Source: Crossiella sp. CA-258035 (GTDB lineage: Bacteria > Actinomycetota > Actinomycetes > Mycobacteriales > Pseudonocardiaceae). Taken from it: DNA of 64,000 bases. Position 1 is the stretch's first letter, and each line of letters begins with the position of its first letter. The notes beneath the pieces were generated by a model, which was not told where the DNA came from, searched no databases, and saw only the letters and a list, made by a program, of their open reading frames with translations. The stretch spans positions 4,372,001 to 4,436,000 of the forward strand of contig NZ_CP116413.1 in assembly GCF_030064675.1 (NCBI RefSeq). The letters run 5' to 3'. Positions 8,961 to 17,614 of this stretch are shown in pieces. Both the position numbers and the translations under genes were made by a program.

Positions 8961-9373
8961 ACGAGGAACACCTGCTCCGGGCGATCGAGCTGGCCGCGGA
9001 GGCGCGGGCGGGCGGGAACCCGCCGTTCGGGTCCCTGCTCGTCGGCCCGGACGGCTCCGTGCTGGCCGAAGAGCGCAACTCCAGCCTCACCGACGGCGAC
9101 ATCACCGCCCACCCCGAGCTGAAACTGGCCCGCTGGGCAGCCCGCTCCCTGGACGCCACCACGGCGGCCGGCACCACGATGTACACCAGCTGCGAGCCTT
9201 GCGGAATGTGCGCGGGGGCACTGGCGAGGTCCGGCATCGGACACGTGGTGTTCGCACTGTCGGGCGAGCAGCTCAACGGGCTCAAGACCACCGGCGGCTT
9301 CCCCGAGGTGCCGACCGACGGCCCGCACCTCTACGACAAGGCGAAGCTCCCGGTCGAAGGCTACTACCCCTAG
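8957..9373 (+). CDS. Nucleoside/guanine-type deaminase (cytidine deaminase fold)
   Basis: A 138-residue zinc deaminase of the CDA/tRNA-adenosine/guanine deaminase superfamily. The zinc and proton-shuttle motif is His52-Pro-Glu54 (H-P-E instead of the usual H-A-E), and the second motif is Cys82-Gly-Met-Cys85 within SCEPCGMCAGAL. PPFGSLLVGPDG (22-33) is the usual N-terminal strand pair. Substrate candidates are guanine, cytosine or a modified nucleobase; the sequence alone does not decide. It starts at an ATGA overlap with the LLM oxidoreductase, so the two probably act on one pathway, for example deamination and redox steps of a heterocycle. Confidence 0.85.
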   Translation: MNEEHLLRAIELAAEARAGGNPPFGSLLVGPDGSVLAEERNSSLTDGDITAHPELKLARWAARSLDATTAAGTTMYTSCEPCGMCAGALARSGIGHVVFALSGEQLNGLKTTGGFPEVPTDGPHLYDKAKLPVEGYYP

Positions 9374-9518
9374 CTTTCCCGCAGATGCGCCCGCTGGGCC
9401 AGCTCCTCAGCGCTGACCACGGTCAGCACCGGGCTGCCCGGCGGGGCGAACATGGTCACCACCAGCTGGGCCTGCCGGTCGGGCAGGTTGTTCGCGCCTT
9501 GGAGGTGGATCACGGGGC
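9374..9518 (-). pseudogene. C-terminal remnant of an unidentified gene
   Basis: On the complement strand a coding-like tail of about 45 codons (VIHLQGANNLPDRQ, then LVVTMFAPPGSP and EELAQRAHLRES) ends at a TAG immediately next to the deaminase stop. Upstream of about 9518 the frame degenerates into proline/arginine runs and no start is present. It looks like the 3' end of a gene whose 5' part was replaced when the 9552 gene arrived. Family not recognised. Confidence 0.35.
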
Positions 9519-9551
9519 GCGGAGGTCGAGGCGCGCAACGCGGCGGGGGAG

Positions 9552-10217
9552 ATGGCGCTGCGCGGTGACCTGGCCCCGTTGTTCGCCGAGTTGCCCGGTG
9601 CGCTGGTGCTGAGCGAGCTGGAACGCGCGCGCCAGGCGGAGGCGGACGCCCTCATCGCGGGGTACGAGGGGCTGGAACGCCTGCTGTACCTGGCGATCGC
9701 GGTCGTGGTCGGGGCGGACCTGGGCACGGTCATCCGGCGTATGGGCGCGGATCCGGCGGACTGTCCCGAGGCTGGCCTCCGCGCCTACGAGGAGGTCACC
9801 TGGGTGGCTTTGGAGAGCAGGGTGCAGCTGGCCGGGATCATCCCGATCGGCGAGGCGTTCAGCCGCGCGGTGAGCGCCGACGGCGGGATCGTGGCGTCCC
9901 ACTTCGACACGTCCGGTTTGGCGGAGCGGTCCGGGCTGTCGCCGGAGTCCCCGCGGGCGCGGGAGATCGCCGAGCTCACCGCCGGCGCCACCGGTGCGCC
10001 CCTCAACGAGCACGACCTCGCCGAGCTGCGGCACTCGATGACCAACCCCGATCCCACCAGCGCAGCCCACCGGCACGCCGCGCGGGCTGTCATCGGGTTC
10101 ACCGGCCTGCTCAACAGATACCTGTCGTTGATGGCCACCATCAACGGAACGCCGCAACCGGATGCGGAGGACACGGGGGTGAGCGAGGAGTGGCTCGCCG
10201 CCGCCCTCGGCCGCTGA
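9552..10217 (+). CDS. Hypothetical protein, helical, unrecognised
   Basis: A 221-residue soluble protein I do not recognise. It is mostly helical and alanine/leucine/glutamate-rich, with no signal peptide and no Cys cluster. One hydrophobic stretch (LLYLAIAVVVGADLGTVI, about 44-61) is probably a buried helix rather than a membrane span. The same reading frame continues upstream of the ATG with coding-like residues (EVEARNAAGE) but no start codon, so the gene may be truncated at its 5' end; the GGGGGA before the ATG is very close to it. It converges on the transglutaminase-like gene with a 10-base gap. Confidence 0.55.
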   Translation: MALRGDLAPLFAELPGALVLSELERARQAEADALIAGYEGLERLLYLAIAVVVGADLGTVIRRMGADPADCPEAGLRAYEEVTWVALESRVQLAGIIPIGEAFSRAVSADGGIVASHFDTSGLAERSGLSPESPRAREIAELTAGATGAPLNEHDLAELRHSMTNPDPTSAAHRHAARAVIGFTGLLNRYLSLMATINGTPQPDAEDTGVSEEWLAAALGR

Positions 10218-10227
10218 TCACGATCCG

Positions 10228-11079
10228 CTACCGCAAGGGAACCAGCGCCTCCGGCCCCAGTGCCGAGCCGATCGGCTCCGGCACGCGCAGGTCCTCGTGC
10301 GCGTAGAGCGCGCGCACGGCCGGGGGATGGTCGGCGGCGCACACCCTGGCCAGCTCGTCGAGCAGGGCGTCGTAGTCCGGGCCGGTCGTGCCCGCGTAGG
10401 CCTCGGTCATGCGGCCCCATTCGTCCCAGGGCAGCATCTCGACCTTGTTCAGCGCGGCGAGGTCCCGCACGGCGTTGCCGCTGATCTCGGCGGGCCCCCA
10501 GTTCTCGGTGCCGTCCACGCCGAACCGGGACGCGTCGATCTCGCCGCGCCGATGGGCCAGCCACGCCTCACCGCCGGTGAGGAAGTCCCCTGGGCGCAGG
10601 TCGTGCAGGTGGGGCCGCGCGTTCCCGCAGAGGTGCTCGGTGTCGACGCGGACCCAGCGCGTGCCGTTCCAGTACTCGGTGATCCAGTGGTCGACGGCCC
10701 TCCCCGGCTGGAAGTAGGTGGCGAAACCACAGCGGGCGCGCGCGGCGATCCCCCGGTGACGCAGCAGCGCACAGCCCAGCACCGCGAAGTGCCGGCAGCT
10801 GCCGACCACGCGTTTCCGGGGTTCGCGCGGGACGGTCAACGGCGCGGGATCAAGTGTGAGCAGCTGCTGGAGGAGTGAATTCACCGGCCGAATTTGGTTG
10901 TCCTCGAAGCGGTCGGCGGACAGGTTCAACTCGGGTGTGTCCATGGGGTGAATTACCAGGTTGCGGACCGGTCGGCAGATGTCCACCGGATCAGTGGCCG
11001 CCGACTCCAATGCGCGGGGGTCCACACCGTTCAGGCTGGTGAACGGGCCGGGGGACACGTAGTCGATGTTTGCCGCCAT
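10228..11079 (-). CDS. Transglutaminase-like (papain-fold) domain protein
   Basis: A 283-residue cytoplasmic protein with a transglutaminase-like core. Cys95 lies in GSCRHFAVLGCALLR, His131 in AVDHWITEYW and Asp146 in WVRVDTE, which is the expected Cys-His-Asp order and spacing. Flanking regions (DRFEDNQIRPVNSLLQQLL before, a helical tail after) match bacterial stand-alone proteins of this type. Such proteins act as proteases, amidases or acyl-transferring enzymes; the substrate is unknown. No signal peptide is seen, so it probably acts in the cytoplasm. It is divergent from the flavoprotein gene at 11161, with an AT-rich 81-base spacer between starts. Confidence 0.78.
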   Translation of the reverse strand: MAANIDYVSPGPFTSLNGVDPRALESAATDPVDICRPVRNLVIHPMDTPELNLSADRFEDNQIRPVNSLLQQLLTLDPAPLTVPREPRKRVVGSCRHFAVLGCALLRHRGIAARARCGFATYFQPGRAVDHWITEYWNGTRWVRVDTEHLCGNARPHLHDLRPGDFLTGGEAWLAHRRGEIDASRFGVDGTENWGPAEISGNAVRDLAALNKVEMLPWDEWGRMTEAYAGTTGPDYDALLDELARVCAADHPPAVRALYAHEDLRVPEPIGSALGPEALVPLR

Positions 11080-11160
11080 GCGGTTGACGGTAGCGGCTAT
11101 AGGGGTTAATTCGCCATATTCGGCGGCATCTGGCCGGAAGTATTGCTATTTACTGTGCGA

Positions 11161-12531
11161 ATGAATATCCACGCGGTGGTCCTGGGCGGCGTGCTGGCCG
11201 GGATGCTCGCCGCGTCCGCACTCACCGGCTTCGCCGACCGGGTCACCATCATCGAACGCGACCAGTATCCCGACGGACCGGTTGACCGCAAAGGCATTCC
11301 CCAGGCCAGCCACACGCACGTGCTGATCGCCGGTGGCGCGCACGCGATCGACCAACTGCTGCCGGGCACCATCGACACCCTCATCGCGCACGGCGCCCAG
11401 CGCATCGGCCTGCCGAGCAGGTTCCTGGCCCTGGCCTCCCGTGGCTGGCTGCGGCGCTTCGACGAAGCCCAGTTCCTGATCAGCTGCTCCCGCGCCTTGC
11501 TCGACTGGGTGGTCCGCGACAAAGTGCTGCGGGACAAGAAGATCGCGGCCCGGGAGGGCACCGAGGCGATCGGCCTGCTCGGCGACGCCCAGCGGATCAC
11601 CGGTGCACGGTTGCGCGACCGCGACACCGAGGCCGACCTCGACGCCGACTTCATCATCGACGCCACCGGGAACTCCTCCCGCGCCCCGCGCTGGCTCGCC
11701 GACCTCGGTCTGCCCGCGGTCACCGAAGAGAAGATCGACCCGGACATCTTCTACGCCACCCGCCTCTACCGCGCCCCCGAAGACGCCAGGCACGACTTCC
11801 CCGAGATCAACATCGCCTCCGACCCGACGGTCAGCCCGGTGTTGCAAGCCGGTGTCCTGCTGCCCATCGAGGACCACCGGTGGATCGTCACGCTGGTCGG
11901 CCCCCGCTCAGCCAAGCCGCCGGTGGACGACGAGGGCTTCGCCCGCTTCGCCAGGAACCTGCGCCACCCGGTCATCGCCAACCTCATCGCCCGCGCCGAA
12001 CCACTGACCGCGCCACGGCAGTACCGCATACCCGGCAACCGCCGACGGCACTACGAACGCATCAAGCCCTGGCCCACCGGCTTCCTCGTACTCGGTGACG
12101 CCGCCTGCACCTTCAACCCCGTCTACGGCCACGGCATGGCCATCGCCGCCCGCAGCGCCCTCGCCGTCCGCAACGGATTGCGGTGCAACGGAATCGACCG
12201 CGGCGGCCCAATCATCCAACGCGCCGTCGCACGCCAGGCTGACCTCGCCTGGACGATGGCCACCACCCAGGACCTCCGCTACCCCAACACAACCGGCCCC
12301 CGCCCCGGCCGCTTCTCCGGCCTGCGCCAGGCATTCCTGGACCGCCTCTCCTGGGCGGCCACCGGACGTCCCGCGGTGGCCGCGGCACAGTTCGACGTCT
12401 ACACCCTCGCCGCGTCCCCGCTGCGGCTGCTGGCACCGCGGGTCCTGCTCGGCGCTCTGCTCGGCCCGGGTCGCCCGCCCTTGACCGAACCGCCGCTGAC
12501 GTCCGAGGAGTGGCGGGCTTGCCGGGGATGA
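11161..12531 (+). CDS. FAD-dependent monooxygenase/oxidoreductase
   Basis: A 456-residue flavoprotein of the PHBH/geranylgeranyl-reductase-like group. The N-terminal dinucleotide-binding strand is VVLGGVLAGMLAAS, with Ala and Leu replacing some canonical glycines, then VTIIERDQYP with the ribose-binding Glu. IDATGNSSRAPRWL (about 170) and the FAD-pyrophosphate GD motif LVLGDAACTFNPVYGHGMA (about 312-330) are clear. QASHTHVLIAGGAHAI near residue 50 is typical of actinobacterial members. The ATG at 11161 gives the natural Rossmann start; a TTG at 11143 is in frame. The upstream bases (TATTTACTGTGCGA) are AT-rich with no Shine-Dalgarno sequence. Its 3' end abuts the decayed FHA gene on the opposite strand. 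Confidence 0.82.
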   Translation: MNIHAVVLGGVLAGMLAASALTGFADRVTIIERDQYPDGPVDRKGIPQASHTHVLIAGGAHAIDQLLPGTIDTLIAHGAQRIGLPSRFLALASRGWLRRFDEAQFLISCSRALLDWVVRDKVLRDKKIAAREGTEAIGLLGDAQRITGARLRDRDTEADLDADFIIDATGNSSRAPRWLADLGLPAVTEEKIDPDIFYATRLYRAPEDARHDFPEINIASDPTVSPVLQAGVLLPIEDHRWIVTLVGPRSAKPPVDDEGFARFARNLRHPVIANLIARAEPLTAPRQYRIPGNRRRHYERIKPWPTGFLVLGDAACTFNPVYGHGMAIAARSALAVRNGLRCNGIDRGGPIIQRAVARQADLAWTMATTQDLRYPNTTGPRPGRFSGLRQAFLDRLSWAATGRPAVAAAQFDVYTLAASPLRLLAPRVLLGALLGPGRPPLTEPPLTSEEWRACRG

Positions 12532-13315
12532 GCGGCGCTGACCACCCCAGCACGGCCAGGTCCGGCGGCACCAGCGTGGTGGAGTTGACCAGCTCGCGGA
12601 TCGCGTAGTCGTTCAGCGCGTTGCCGACCGGCTGGCCGACCTCCTGACGGGTCGGGAACGGTACGCCGCTGCGGGAGAGCCGGGTGCGCACGTTGATCAC
12701 CATGTGTTCGACGCGTTTGGGCTGCCAGCGTGCTCCGGTTGGAGGTTGGCGAGCTGGGCGGCGGTTTCCTTCCAGGTCAGGGGTTGCGGCCGTGGGTCGT
12801 ACGGCAGGTAGCGCTCGCCGAGCACGATCAGCACCAGCCGCTCGTCCTGGGTGAGTGACCAGACCCGCGGTGGCCTGGTGACGTCACCGGGCAGCGTCGC
12901 GGGCGGGCGCCGTCGCCAGTGACGAAGGCCTCCAGCAGGTGCTGCCGCCTGCCGAGCCGCGGATGAACAGCGGCGTGTAGCCGTCGCTGAGCAGCACCGG
13001 GTCCTCGTCCTTGAACAGCTGGCGGTCCGGTGGCACCCGGATCAGCATCTGGCCGGTGTTGGTGACCCACCACAGGCCGTCGCCGTGCCTGCGGCTGACC
13101 TGGGGGTAGTCCTCGCCGAGGCGGACGCGCACCTCCGGGCGGTTGCGGCCGAACAGCAGGATGCGGCCTTCTCGTGGGCCGAAGACGAGTCCACCGTGGA
13201 CGGTCAGCACGGGCACGCTGCCCGGCACCGCGCCCGCGACGCCCCTGGTCAGGCTGCCGTGCGACCGCGGCAGCAGGGTTCCCTCGTTCTCCCGCACCGT
13301 TGGCACCTCCGTCAC
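12532..13315 (-). pseudogene. Frameshifted FHA-domain protein
   Basis: From GTG 13315 the complement reads as an FHA protein (GREGRILLFGRN-type core: ILLFGRNRPEVRVRL, then QVSRRHGDGLWWV, then LSDGYTPLFIRGS). The natural continuation jumps frame near 12950 (HLLEAFVTGDGARP), near 12900 (PATLPGDVTRPPRVWSLTQ, then DERLVLIVLGERYLP) and near 12725 (VEHMVINVRTRLSRSG, then VGNALNDYAIRELV and TTLVPPDLAVLGWS). The C-terminal part is the winged helix-like tail common in actinobacterial FHA proteins. At least three single-base shifts are needed to restore one frame. The start overlaps the stop of the kinase-like remnant as GTGA, so the pair was an operon. No natural stop is seen before the neighbouring gene. 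Confidence 0.7.
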
Positions 13316-14150
13316 TTCGGCAGCTTCGCGGCCATCGCCGCGGCGAAGTCCTTGCGACCTCGCACAGCGACATCTCCGCCTCGCCGATCGTCTCGATCAG
13401 CACCTGCTCGGCCTTCCGCAGTCCCTCGGGACTGGTGTAGGGGCGGTACTCGAGCCAGAGCCTGCACATGCCGCCCCCGTCGAACTCCCTGCGCACCGCC
13501 TTGCGGCCGTTGACCTCCAGCTGTTCGCCCTCCCGCAGCGAGATCGGCGCGTCCCGGTGGAACACCACACCGCGGCGGGCTGTGTCGCGGCAGGCCGGTC
13601 CAGGACGATGATCCGTTCGCAGCTGTCCTCGGTCTTGGGTCCGCTGAGCACGGTGGGCGCGCCGATCTTCTTGCTCAGCCAGCCGGAGGTGACTTCCGGC
13701 GACTTGTCCAGCAGTTGGGCCTGGACGTTGGCGATCCCGTTCTGGTCGCGCCGGATGGTCACGTCGCAGTGGTCGAAGTCGCCGTAGTCGCTCTCCAGCT
13801 TCGGCTCGCCGAACCCGCGCAGCGCGGCGGCGTTGAGTTGCCCGCACGGGTCCATCGAGTGCTGCTGGTCCGGCGGCGGCTCGGCGCCCGGTGCGGGGGA
13901 GGGGGGAGGGGGGAGTCCGGACTGAAGAACACCACGCCCGCGACGACCAGGGGCACCACCGAGGCCGCGGCGCCGGCCAGCAGCAAGGTGCGCCGCCGGG
14001 ACCGCCGGATGGCGCCGGGTTCGGCCAGCAGTTCGCGCGCCTGCTCGGCCGTCGGTCGCTGCTTCGGGTCCACGGCCAGCAACCGGGTGAGCGTAGTTCG
14101 ACTCTGGACCCCGCTCCCAGCATTCGAAGGGCAGCAGGACGTGGACTCGC
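13312..14150 (-). pseudogene. Truncated, frameshifted Ser/Thr protein kinase-like membrane protein
   Basis: The complement strand carries kinase subdomain XI (LTRLLAVDPKQRPTAEQAREL), then a basic stretch and a transmembrane helix (TLLLAGAAASVVPLVVAGVV). An extracellular part follows (MDPCGQLNAAALRGFGEP, then YGDFDHCDVTIRRDQNG, then REGEQLEVNGRKAVRREFDG and LCEVA...DFAAAMAAKLPK). These pieces lie in different frames, with shifts near 14100, 13890 (a G-rich run), 13580 and 13345. The catalytic lobe with HRD/DFG is missing altogether. It is therefore the tail of a PknB-like receptor kinase. The final TGA at 13312-13314 overlaps the FHA start. Confidence 0.7.
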
Positions 14151-14461
14151 TCCTGTAGGCCGACGTGCCCGGTGCGGAGCCCTCGGTCGCAGAAACCGTC
14201 CCCACGCCGATGCGGCACCGTGGAGCGACCGGACGAACGACGGGTCGTGCACTTCGCAGAGTCCGCGGCAATCCGACGTGCTGTGGCCAGCATGTTCGCC
14301 GAATGTTATCGGCATCAGCGATCTGTCCGTAACGAACCGCCGGTGACCTACGACGTGAAGATCGTCCGCTCGGACCGACGAATAGCGGAACTCGGTGGTC
14401 CACCTATCCGGCGTTCCGTTTCTCCTGCGGACCCTCGGCGGTGAACCGTAGGTCCAGTGGC

Positions 14462-14476
14462 TAGGATGGAGGTGAT
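14462..14476 (+). promoter_or_regulatory. Candidate -10 and strong Shine-Dalgarno for the dpd operon
   Basis: TAGGAT at 14462-14467 is a -10-like hexamer. GGAGGTGAT at 14468-14476 is a near-perfect Shine-Dalgarno sequence six bases before the ATG at 14483. A TTGACA-like -35 is not convincing (GTGAAC at 14441-14446 gives a short 15-base spacer), and if TAGGAT were the -10 the leader would be only a few bases. The 330 bases from 14150 to 14482 show no other gene I can support. Confidence 0.45.
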
Positions 14477-14482
14477 GTCACC

Positions 14483-17400
14483 ATGTCGAACGGGCGCACG
14501 GGTTTGCTGAAGAGTTCGCCATCGAGCAGATATGTCGGGAACTGGGTCCAAGTCGAAGGTAACGGTCTAGGCTTCGGCTTCTGCAAGGCGAAGCTTCCGA
14601 ACGGTGCGCAGGTCGTCTACGTCGATATACCTGGAGTGGCGGAAAAGCAGGTCGTCGTCCCGCTTGAGGAGATCACTTTTCCCAGGTTCTCGCTCGGCAC
14701 CCCGGTGTGGATCAAGGGTGCCCATTACGGTTGGGTTGCGGCCGAGATCGTCGCGCAAGCTGGCTTCGGCGAGTACTGGGTTCGGGTCAGCGGGTCGGGT
14801 ACTGACGTGCGACTACCGGGCGCTCGCCTGATGGTGCGTTGGAACAAGCCGCTGTGTGACCCGGTCGAGGCGTTGGCGAGCGGACTCTGCGACTCTCCCG
14901 AGTACTACACGACCCGCAGAGACTTCTTCGAGCACTTGGTCCGCCAGCGCGGTGCCTCCCGGGGCCTGACCGCTGCGATGTCCGCACCGATCAAGCTTTA
15001 CCAGCACCAGTTGGACACCGCGGCCCGTGTGCTCGGCGACCCGGTCATGCGCTATCTGCTCGCTGACGAGGTCGGGTTGGGCAAGACCATCGAGGCTGGA
15101 CTCGTTCTACGGCAGTTGCTGCTCGACGATCCCAAGATGGTTGCACTGGTGTCTGTGCCGGCCACGCTCGTCGAGCAATGGCAGGAGGAACTGACCGAGC
15201 GCTTGGCTCTTGGCACTGCCATCAAGCAGGGTCGAGTTCTGATCACCCGGCATGAGGAACTTCCCCGCCGAAAGGACCTGGGCCGCTACGGCCTAGTGAT
15301 CGTTGACGAAGCGCACAAGACGATCCGTCCACTGCGGGAGGCACCGAGGATATGGGAGTTGTTGCAGCACACCCGTGCATTGCTGTTGCTGTCGGCTACC
15401 CCGATGCGGGGCGACCTGACGACCTTCCTGGGGCTGTTGAACCTTATCGACCCAGTCGCCTTCCCCATCGACAACGTGACGGCATTGCGAGAGCGGATGG
15501 AGCACCGTGCGTCCTCGGCCAACAGTGTGCGCGTGCTGGGGCTGCGGCGCGCCACACCCCGACAGCGCCGCAACGCTCTCGCAGATCTGGAGTCGCTGCA
15601 CGGATCGGATCAGGTCTTCACCCGGATGGCGCAGCAGTGCCGCGCTGCCGATGAATCAGACATCGAAGTATGGCGGACCTTGGCTGAGTACGTCCGGGAG
15701 ACCTATCGGATCAGCAGGCGGATGATCCGCCATCGTCGGGGCGGCGAGTCCGCGCGCGGCTATCCGGTCGCCGGACGGCGGGCAACCTACCTCCAACTCG
15801 CCGACCCAGCTCGAGAGATCGTTGACCAATATTTGGAAAGCCTGCGGGAACGGTGTACCGGTTCGGACGATGGCGAGAAGTTCGCGAAGGTGGTGAACGT
15901 CGCCCTGGCCGGCCCGCAGGCGTTGGCACACTACCTTCGGAATGATCTGGCGGCGGACCCGGCGGCCGGCCGACCTGCCCACCTGCGTGCCCTCGCCGAG
16001 CGGGCCGCTGCGCGACTCGCCATGGCGGACATCGAAACAAGACAGCGAACGGCGCTCGACGTCGTCGACGATCGCGTGCGTGACGGGCACAAGGTCGTGG
16101 TCGTCGGTACTGCAACGGCCGTCGTCGCGGACTTTCTGGCGGCAGCGTCCGACCGGTGGGGAGACAAGGTTCGCGGTCATCTGGTCAACATGTCGCAGCC
16201 GGACCGGAACACCGCGGTGGAGGATTTTCTGGAGTCGCGGGTCGTGCAGGTGCTCGTCGGCGACTTCACCCTGGAGGAGGGCCGGAACCTGCAGCGGGCG
16301 CAAGTGCTGGTGAATCTGGATCTGCCCCTGGACGTCAACCGGCTGGAGCAGCGGATCGGTCGACTCGATCGGTTCACCGAACGCGGCGATCGGGCCGAGG
16401 TGGTGGTGTTCGAGGAGCCGGACAGCGACTGGCAGACGCGGCAGGTCGAGTTGCTTCGTGACGGAGTCGGGATCTTTGATGATTCGGTGGCCACACTGCA
16501 AATCAGGCTGAACCGCATGCGGGCAGACATGATCGACTCCTTGATCGAGCGCGGCAGCCAGGCGTTGGCTCCCGACCTGCAAGCGCTGAGGACGGACTTC
16601 GAGAACGAACGGGAACAGGTCGACTTGCTCGAGGAATTGGAGTCGGTCACCACCGCGACCGACTTCGACGACGCCGGGATGGCCGAGTTGACTGCGACCG
16701 ACGACGACGCTGCCGGACTTCGTGCGGCTTTCAAGCGACTGACCTCGTCACCACGGGGCGGGATCTGGCTCAAGCCCGTCGACGGGAAGCCGGAAGGGCT
16801 GGTGCAGTTCCAGGCCGACAACGGCAGGTCCGGACAGGCTCGAACCCGCCGAGTACCCGGACTCTCCGAGGTCGCCTCCCGAGAAGTCATTCCGCTCCTC
16901 GGCACTCCACGCGCCTATGCTCGGGATGTGGCGGTGTCCCAGCGGGCACCGTTGTTACGCGTCGGCGAACCATTGGTGGATTGGCTCGATCAACACTTGC
17001 GTATGGACGAACGCGGCCGTACCCGGGCGATCGTCCGCAAGACCAGTGCGGTCGAACTCCCTGAATTGTGGTTGGCCTGTGACTTCTTGGTGGAGTTCGA
17101 CGCGGCGTACCTCGACGCGGAGACCCCTGCGGTCCGGCGACGCCTGCGCAGGCGAGGTGACGCACTGCTTCCACCGGAGGTCATTCGAACCTGGACCAGC
17201 ATCGACGGTGTCGCCACTCCGCGCCTGGCCGCCGATGTGCTCGACACGCCGTTCACCGAAGGCGTCGACCACGTGCTGCGTGGGCCGAACTGGGCTCACG
17301 TGCTGCGTGCGTTGCCGGACTGGGCAGGCCAATGCCGGGCAAGTTTCCAGTTCGCCGAGCAACACCTGCGTGCGCAACCAGGGCTTACTGAACGCCCAGC

Positions 17401-17614
17401 CGAGGCCGAGCGGCGAGCCCAGGTGGAAGTCAACGCCCGACTCAAAGTCCTGCTGGCCCGATCGCACCGGTTGCCCACAGCAGCTGAGCGCAAGGGCGCC
17501 AAGCACGACATGGATCGGGAGGAGACATTGGGCGCGGCGCTCGTGAAAGGCATCGCCCGCCCGGCGGTGTCGGTAGTCGCATGTGGCGGGGTCGTGCTCT
17601 GGCCGGCGTCATGA
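14483..17614 (+). CDS. dpdE: DpdE-like SNF2-family (RapA-like) helicase
   Basis: A 1043-residue SF2/SNF2 ATPase. The N-terminal ~120 residues are beta-rich and resemble the Tudor-like modules of RapA. The SNF2 core has Walker A DEVGLGKT (195-202), VPATLVEQW, the DEAH box VDEAH (274-278) and SATPMRGD (304-311). The second RecA lobe carries VLVNLDLPLDVNRLEQRIG with an arginine finger in GRLDRFTERG (about 630). A long C-terminal region is specific to the family. In the Dpd system DpdE belongs to the set needed for restriction of DNA lacking 7-deazaguanine, presumably by translocating on DNA. It is the first gene of eight, and its TGA overlaps the next ATG. The assignment comes from domain type plus gene set and order. 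Confidence 0.82.
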   Translation: MSNGRTGLLKSSPSSRYVGNWVQVEGNGLGFGFCKAKLPNGAQVVYVDIPGVAEKQVVVPLEEITFPRFSLGTPVWIKGAHYGWVAAEIVAQAGFGEYWVRVSGSGTDVRLPGARLMVRWNKPLCDPVEALASGLCDSPEYYTTRRDFFEHLVRQRGASRGLTAAMSAPIKLYQHQLDTAARVLGDPVMRYLLADEVGLGKTIEAGLVLRQLLLDDPKMVALVSVPATLVEQWQEELTERLALGTAIKQGRVLITRHEELPRRKDLGRYGLVIVDEAHKTIRPLREAPRIWELLQHTRALLLLSATPMRGDLTTFLGLLNLIDPVAFPIDNVTALRERMEHRASSANSVRVLGLRRATPRQRRNALADLESLHGSDQVFTRMAQQCRAADESDIEVWRTLAEYVRETYRISRRMIRHRRGGESARGYPVAGRRATYLQLADPAREIVDQYLESLRERCTGSDDGEKFAKVVNVALAGPQALAHYLRNDLAADPAAGRPAHLRALAERAAARLAMADIETRQRTALDVVDDRVRDGHKVVVVGTATAVVADFLAAASDRWGDKVRGHLVNMSQPDRNTAVEDFLESRVVQVLVGDFTLEEGRNLQRAQVLVNLDLPLDVNRLEQRIGRLDRFTERGDRAEVVVFEEPDSDWQTRQVELLRDGVGIFDDSVATLQIRLNRMRADMIDSLIERGSQALAPDLQALRTDFENEREQVDLLEELESVTTATDFDDAGMAELTATDDDAAGLRAAFKRLTSSPRGGIWLKPVDGKPEGLVQFQADNGRSGQARTRRVPGLSEVASREVIPLLGTPRAYARDVAVSQRAPLLRVGEPLVDWLDQHLRMDERGRTRAIVRKTSAVELPELWLACDFLVEFDAAYLDAETPAVRRRLRRRGDALLPPEVIRTWTSIDGVATPRLAADVLDTPFTEGVDHVLRGPNWAHVLRALPDWAGQCRASFQFAEQHLRAQPGLTERPAEAERRAQVEVNARLKVLLARSHRLPTAAERKGAKHDMDREETLGAALVKGIARPAVSVVACGGVVLWPAS

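Noticed and set aside
12532-14150. Functional kinase/FHA operon
   Set aside because: There is no HRD/DFG catalytic core and at least seven frame breaks, so it was treated as pseudogenes.
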